Origin: Helicobacteraceae bacterium
GTDB lineage: Bacteria; Campylobacterota; Campylobacteria; Campylobacterales; Sulfurimonadaceae
Direction: 5' to 3'
Assembly: GCA_947497635.1 (NCBI GenBank)
Contig: CANMHZ010000034.1
Coordinates: forward strand, 1 to 9,128
DNA: 9,128 nucleotides
Shown here: one piece after another, positions 6,289 through 9,128 of the stretch
How the letters are laid out: every line of letters starts with the position of its first letter
Numbering within the stretch: position 1 is the stretch's first letter
Made by a program: the position numbers and the translations under genes
Notes under the pieces: generated by a model
The model's database searches: none
What the model was told of the DNA's origin: nothing
The model's input: only the letters and a program-made list of their open reading frames with translations

Positions 6289-7674
6289 TTAGACGAGTCC
6301 CATTTTGGCAGGATTGAGGATATTGTTAGGATCGAATGCCCGTTTGATCGATTGGAACAATGCCATCTCCTCGGGGGTAAATGCCATCGACATATAGGGA
6401 GCTTTTGCCAATCCTATACCGTGCTCACCGCTGAGGGTTCCTCCTAGATCAATGGTCGCTTGGAAGACTTCACGAATCGCTTCATAGCCGATTTTGACTT
6501 GTTCGGGGTCTTTGCCATCGACCATAACATTGGTGTGGACATTTCCATCTCCTGTATGACCGAAGCAGGGGATGTTGATATTGTATTTTAGGGCAATGGC
6601 ATTAAATTTTGCTAACAGTTCAGGCAATGCCGACCGAGGAACGGTAACATCTTCATTGATTTTTTTGGAACCATAGACAGAGAGAGATTGGCTTGCATTA
6701 CGTCGCGCAAACCATAAATCAGCCGCCTCTTGTTTGTTCTGAGCGATTCTAAAATCACTGCACCCATTTTCACCGAATACTTTTGCGATAATGTCCAATT
6801 GGAAATCCAAATCATCTTCAAGATTTCCATCAACATCGGTGACGAGAATTGCCCCTGCTTCGATGGGCAATCCCTTGTGATACACTTGCTCAACGGCACG
6901 GATAGTGAGATTATCCAAAAATTCCATGGCAACAGGGGTGACACCACTTGCCATTGTTTTGTAGACGGCTTCCATAGCGACGCTTACGGTTGGGAAAATT
7001 CCCATGGCAGTTTTGGTCATTTTTGGCTTCGAGAGGAGTTTTAGGGTCACTTCTGTTGTAACGGCAAGAGTTCCCTCAGAAGCGATAAGAATTCCTGTAA
7101 TGTTATATCCTGCCACGTCTTTAATCGTCCGTTTACCCGCTTTGATAATATCACCATTGGGGAGGACGGCACGCATTGCCATGACATAATCTTTGGTAAT
7201 GCCGTATTTCGCCGCGCGCATACCGCCCGCATTTTCGTTGACATTACCACCGATGGTAGAATACTCTTGGCTTGCAGGATCGGGGGGATAAAATAAGCCT
7301 ACCTCTTCTACCGCCTTTTGGAGTTCCATATTGACGACTCCGGGTTGGACGATGGCGACCATATTTTGCATATCGATTTCTAAGATTTTGTTCATGTGTT
7401 TTTCAAATGCCAAAACAATGCCGCCACTGCTAGGGAGTGCTCCCCCCGTAAATCCGCTTCCTGCTCCACGAGGGACAATGACGATACGGTGCTCATTACA
7501 ATATTTCAAAATATCGCTCACGTCTTGCTCGTGACGGGGGAACAAAACGGCATCGGGCTGAAATTTCTCACGGGTTGCATCATAACTGTAGGCGATGAGG
7601 TGCGCTTTATCATTGTAAAGATTTTCTTTTCCTACTAAAGCGGTAAAAAAATCAAGGGCTGATGAGGGTAACAT
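6289..7674 (-). CDS. glcD: FAD-linked oxidase of the GlcD / D-2-hydroxyacid dehydrogenase family
   Basis: This flavoenzyme oxidises a small D-2-hydroxyacid, most likely glycolate or D-lactate, and passes electrons to the respiratory chain. The FAD-binding domain (about 38-215) has PRGAGSGFTGGALP at 69-81 and YPPDPASQ with IGGNVNENAGG at 129-151. The C-terminal FAD-oxidase domain has the metal and substrate motif GHTGDGNVH (His373, His380) and SGEHGIG (Glu417, His418). At 461 aa it matches stand-alone GlcD and lacks a fused iron-sulfur CCG domain. No glcE or glcF lies in the window, so the electron partner is unknown and the exact substrate cannot be decided from sequence. The ATG overlaps the upstream TAA by one base, with AAGGA 6 bases upstream. 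The downstream yihY starts right after its stop. The symbol follows the family name and does not assert glycolate as substrate. Confidence 0.92.
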   Translation of the reverse strand: MLPSSALDFFTALVGKENLYNDKAHLIAYSYDATREKFQPDAVLFPRHEQDVSDILKYCNEHRIVIVPRGAGSGFTGGALPSSGGIVLAFEKHMNKILEIDMQNMVAIVQPGVVNMELQKAVEEVGLFYPPDPASQEYSTIGGNVNENAGGMRAAKYGITKDYVMAMRAVLPNGDIIKAGKRTIKDVAGYNITGILIASEGTLAVTTEVTLKLLSKPKMTKTAMGIFPTVSVAMEAVYKTMASGVTPVAMEFLDNLTIRAVEQVYHKGLPIEAGAILVTDVDGNLEDDLDFQLDIIAKVFGENGCSDFRIAQNKQEAADLWFARRNASQSLSVYGSKKINEDVTVPRSALPELLAKFNAIALKYNINIPCFGHTGDGNVHTNVMVDGKDPEQVKIGYEAIREVFQATIDLGGTLSGEHGIGLAKAPYMSMAFTPEEMALFQSIKRAFDPNNILNPAKMGLV

Positions 7675-8474
7675 TAATGTTCCTTTACTTCAAAATGACG
7701 CAATAGTGCGCTTTTTTCACCAAATTTAGCTTTGAAAAGTTCATATAACTCTTTATTTTTTGGGTTATTTAAAGCAATTTGTTCCAAATAATAAGGTTCA
7801 TAGCTCTTTAGTTTCGAACTTCCCTCTCCCCACCAAGCACCGCGAATGGTTGCAACACGAGTGAAAAATGGGGTTATAGTAACATTATTTTCTGGAACAG
7901 ACGGCGCTATTTCAAGGAGGGCAAAATTCTTGCAATCAAGGGTGAAGAGGGTGTCACTGCTTTGAATTGTGAGAATTCCAATCGAGTTGGAGGTACAAAA
8001 ATTATGAAAATCTTTTACCAATGGAGTTGGGTGTCCCTCGTAAGAGAGATAGGTAGCATAAAGGTCAGGATGAATCCATTCGATAGAAGGGAGACTCTTA
8101 GCAATTTTTGTATACGTATCATCATTGGGTGCGATGAGTAATCCACGGGTATAATCGTATGCAATCACCACTTCATCGGATATTTTTGGAGTCCATTTCC
8201 CACTGGGGAGAGTGTTTTGTTTCACTCCATCGTACTGACTGAAAGAGAGAGTTGCTCGGTGTGTTGAGGGGTTGACTTCTTCAACACGGGCGTTTGCTAT
8301 GATAGAGCTATGCGTAGCATCAAAATGGCGAACCACAAAGCCACTCATCCCCTCTTTTACTTGGGGAGCATCTATTGTCCCACGTTCCCCTTGCAAATCA
8401 AGTAGCGGGGAAGAGATAGGGGATGCTTCAAGCGCCGCTATACAGATGAGAGAAAAAAACCAAATGCGCATCAT
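7674..8474 (-). CDS. Secreted PgbA N-terminal-domain-like protein (plasminogen-binding protein family)
   Basis: The 266-aa product has a Sec signal peptide (MMRIWFFSLICIAALEA, probable cut before SPIS), so it acts beyond the inner membrane. The mature part looks globular and beta-rich, with GMSGFVVRHFD at 42-52, HSSIIANARVEEV at 55-67 and two cysteines (160 and 181) that could form a disulfide. I assign it to the family of the N-terminal domain of Helicobacter PgbA, from sequence feel and context: in H. pylori pgbA precedes glcD and lies near csd3 (memory). The Lys/Glu-rich C-terminal part of PgbA is missing. I chose ATG 8474 (ATG 8471 is as good) because AAAGG lies 5 bases upstream and because the TTG at 8504 overlaps the -10 box, so it would not be transcribed. 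Function outside pathogens is unknown; an envelope role beside csd3 is inference. Confidence 0.72.
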   Translation of the reverse strand: MMRIWFFSLICIAALEASPISSPLLDLQGERGTIDAPQVKEGMSGFVVRHFDATHSSIIANARVEEVNPSTHRATLSFSQYDGVKQNTLPSGKWTPKISDEVVIAYDYTRGLLIAPNDDTYTKIAKSLPSIEWIHPDLYATYLSYEGHPTPLVKDFHNFCTSNSIGILTIQSSDTLFTLDCKNFALLEIAPSVPENNVTITPFFTRVATIRGAWWGEGSSKLKSYEPYYLEQIALNNPKNKELYELFKAKFGEKSALLRHFEVKEH

Positions 8475-8503
8475 GGTAACCTTTGTCAAACGAAATAAGG
8501 TCA

Positions 8504-8512
8504 ATTATAGCA
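8504..8512 (-). promoter_or_regulatory. Extended -10 promoter for the pgbA-like/glcD/yihY operon
   Basis: On the minus strand the bases read TGCTATAAT, an extended -10 with TATAAT at 8509-8504. Transcription should start near 8497, leaving a leader of about 20-25 bases before ATG 8474. An A-tract upstream (minus-strand reading of the T-run at 8533-8539) is the kind of AT-rich upstream signal that Campylobacterota promoters use in place of a -35 box. No other clear promoter is seen for the three minus-strand genes. Confidence 0.65.
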
Positions 8513-8538
8513 AATAGAGACTTTGTAAACAGTTTTTT

Positions 8539-8547
8539 TGATATTAT
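8539..8547 (+). promoter_or_regulatory. Extended -10 promoter for the csd3-like gene
   Basis: TGATATTAT is an extended -10 with one mismatch to TATAAT, preceded by a run of seven T. A start near 8554 would leave a leader of about 35 bases before ATG 8589. It lies about 30 bp from the divergent -10 box on the other strand, so the two upstream regions overlap and both may respond to the same regulator (inference). Confidence 0.5.
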
Positions 8548-8588
8548 TTAAGACTCTTTTTAGAAGAAATGAGTGCTTAAGGATAGGA

Positions 8589-9128
8589 ATGGGTCGATTA
8601 ATTTGGTTGCTGTTGTTGCCCATTTTTTTATTTGCATCGCACGTTCAACCTTTTAAATGGAAGGATGGAGAAAGTTTTCTTACCTTTTTAGAACGTTCAA
8701 AACTCCCCCTTTCTCTCTATTATGATTTAGATGATGACGATCAAAAGTTGACTGAAGATATTCCTTATAATGCGAACTGTCAGATGCTTGTGAGTTCCAA
8801 AAAAACGATTGATCAAATTCTTATTCCTATCAATGATGAACTTCAAATACAAATTTATTTTACTCCCAAAAAACGATACGCCATGCAGGTGATTCCCATC
8901 GTGAGTGAAACCTATAAAGAGGTTCTTTATACCGAAATTACAACAGCTCCGTACGATGATATTCTTCACTCTACTGGGTCTAAGAATTTAGCTTCTACTT
9001 TTGTCCGTATGTTCAAAGGGAAAGTGAATTTTAAAAAAGATCTAAAAAGCGGTGATCCTCTGGTGATTGTGTACGATCAGCAATACCGTTTGGGAAAACC
9101 ATTTTCGATGCCTGAAGTCTCGGGGGCA
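8589..9128 (+). CDS. M23-family murein peptidase, Csd3/HdpA-like, N-terminal part (3' end outside the window)
   Basis: The frame is open for 180 codons up to the window edge. It starts at ATG 8589 with AAGGA at 8579-8583. The N-terminus MGRLIWLLLLPIFLFAS is a signal peptide or anchor, so the protein works in the periplasm. What follows fits the N-terminal latch and middle domains of Csd3/HdpA, the Helicobacter DD-endopeptidase/carboxypeptidase that trims peptidoglycan crosslinks and sets cell shape: FLTFLERSKLPLSLYYDLD, then IPINDELQIQIY, and GDPLVIVYDQQYRLGKPFSMPE near the edge. The zinc-binding LytM motifs (HxxxD, HxH) would lie downstream and cannot be seen, so catalytic competence is untested. 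The divergent pgbA-like/glcD cluster matches the neighbourhood of csd3 (HP0506) in H. pylori as I remember it, which supports the call. Confidence 0.8.
   Translation, partial: MGRLIWLLLLPIFLFASHVQPFKWKDGESFLTFLERSKLPLSLYYDLDDDDQKLTEDIPYNANCQMLVSSKKTIDQILIPINDELQIQIYFTPKKRYAMQVIPIVSETYKEVLYTEITTAPYDDILHSTGSKNLASTFVRMFKGKVNFKKDLKSGDPLVIVYDQQYRLGKPFSMPEVSGA

Noticed and set aside
8475..8504. Ten-codon N-terminal extension of the PgbA-like protein from TTG 8504
   Set aside because: The TTG overlaps the -10 box, so it would lie upstream of the transcription start, and it would spoil the signal peptide. ATG 8474 or 8471 has a ribosome site.
8727..8969. 80-codon minus-strand ORF inside the csd3-like gene
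   Set aside because: The plus-strand frame has a signal peptide, a ribosome site, a promoter and family motifs across the same bases; the minus-strand frame has none.
1..9128. CRISPR array, tRNA, rRNA, insertion sequence, prophage or defence island
   Set aside because: No regularly spaced direct repeats, RNA gene signatures, transposase, integrase or defence-type domains are visible. Apart from the palindrome, the window is dense housekeeping sequence.

Overview
The window reads as chromosomal housekeeping DNA from a Campylobacterota (epsilonproteobacterial) genome. The protein set and gene neighbourhoods fit this: a PriA with epsilon-type spacing, a short ComEC without the beta-lactamase domain placed right after dnaB, and a csd3 / pgbA-like / glcD / yihY cluster that resembles the Helicobacter and Campylobacter arrangement as I remember it. 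Base composition looks moderate rather than very AT-rich, which suggests a free-living sulfur oxidiser of the Sulfuricurvum/Sulfurimonas type more than a host-adapted species. That placement is an inference, not a database result.

Positions 1-5532 hold plus-strand genes. The 3' two thirds of priA comes first. A short gap with an extended -10 box placed directly before a start codon follows. Then comes a tight run: a 76-aa two-helix membrane protein, a 29-codon single-helix microprotein, ispG (isoprenoid synthesis), dnaB (replicative helicase) and comEC (DNA uptake channel). The first four genes touch or overlap at ATGA and TAATG junctions, so they look like one translationally coupled operon. 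The only real gap in the run, between dnaB and comEC, is filled by an 89-91 bp nested palindrome that resembles an interspersed repeat.

Positions 5479-8474 hold a minus-strand operon, read right to left: a secreted PgbA-N-like protein, a GlcD-family FAD oxidase and a YihY-family membrane protein, again with overlapping or abutting stop/start codons. Its last gene overlaps the end of comEC tail to tail by 54 bp. A divergent promoter region of about 115 bp (8475-8588) separates this operon from a plus-strand M23 peptidase gene of the Csd3/HdpA type. That gene runs off the right edge after 180 codons.

I found no tRNA, rRNA, CRISPR, insertion sequence or prophage. The best candidates for something undescribed are the 29-codon membrane ORF that appears to gate ispG translation, the probable leaderless promoter upstream of it, and the nested palindrome inside the operon.
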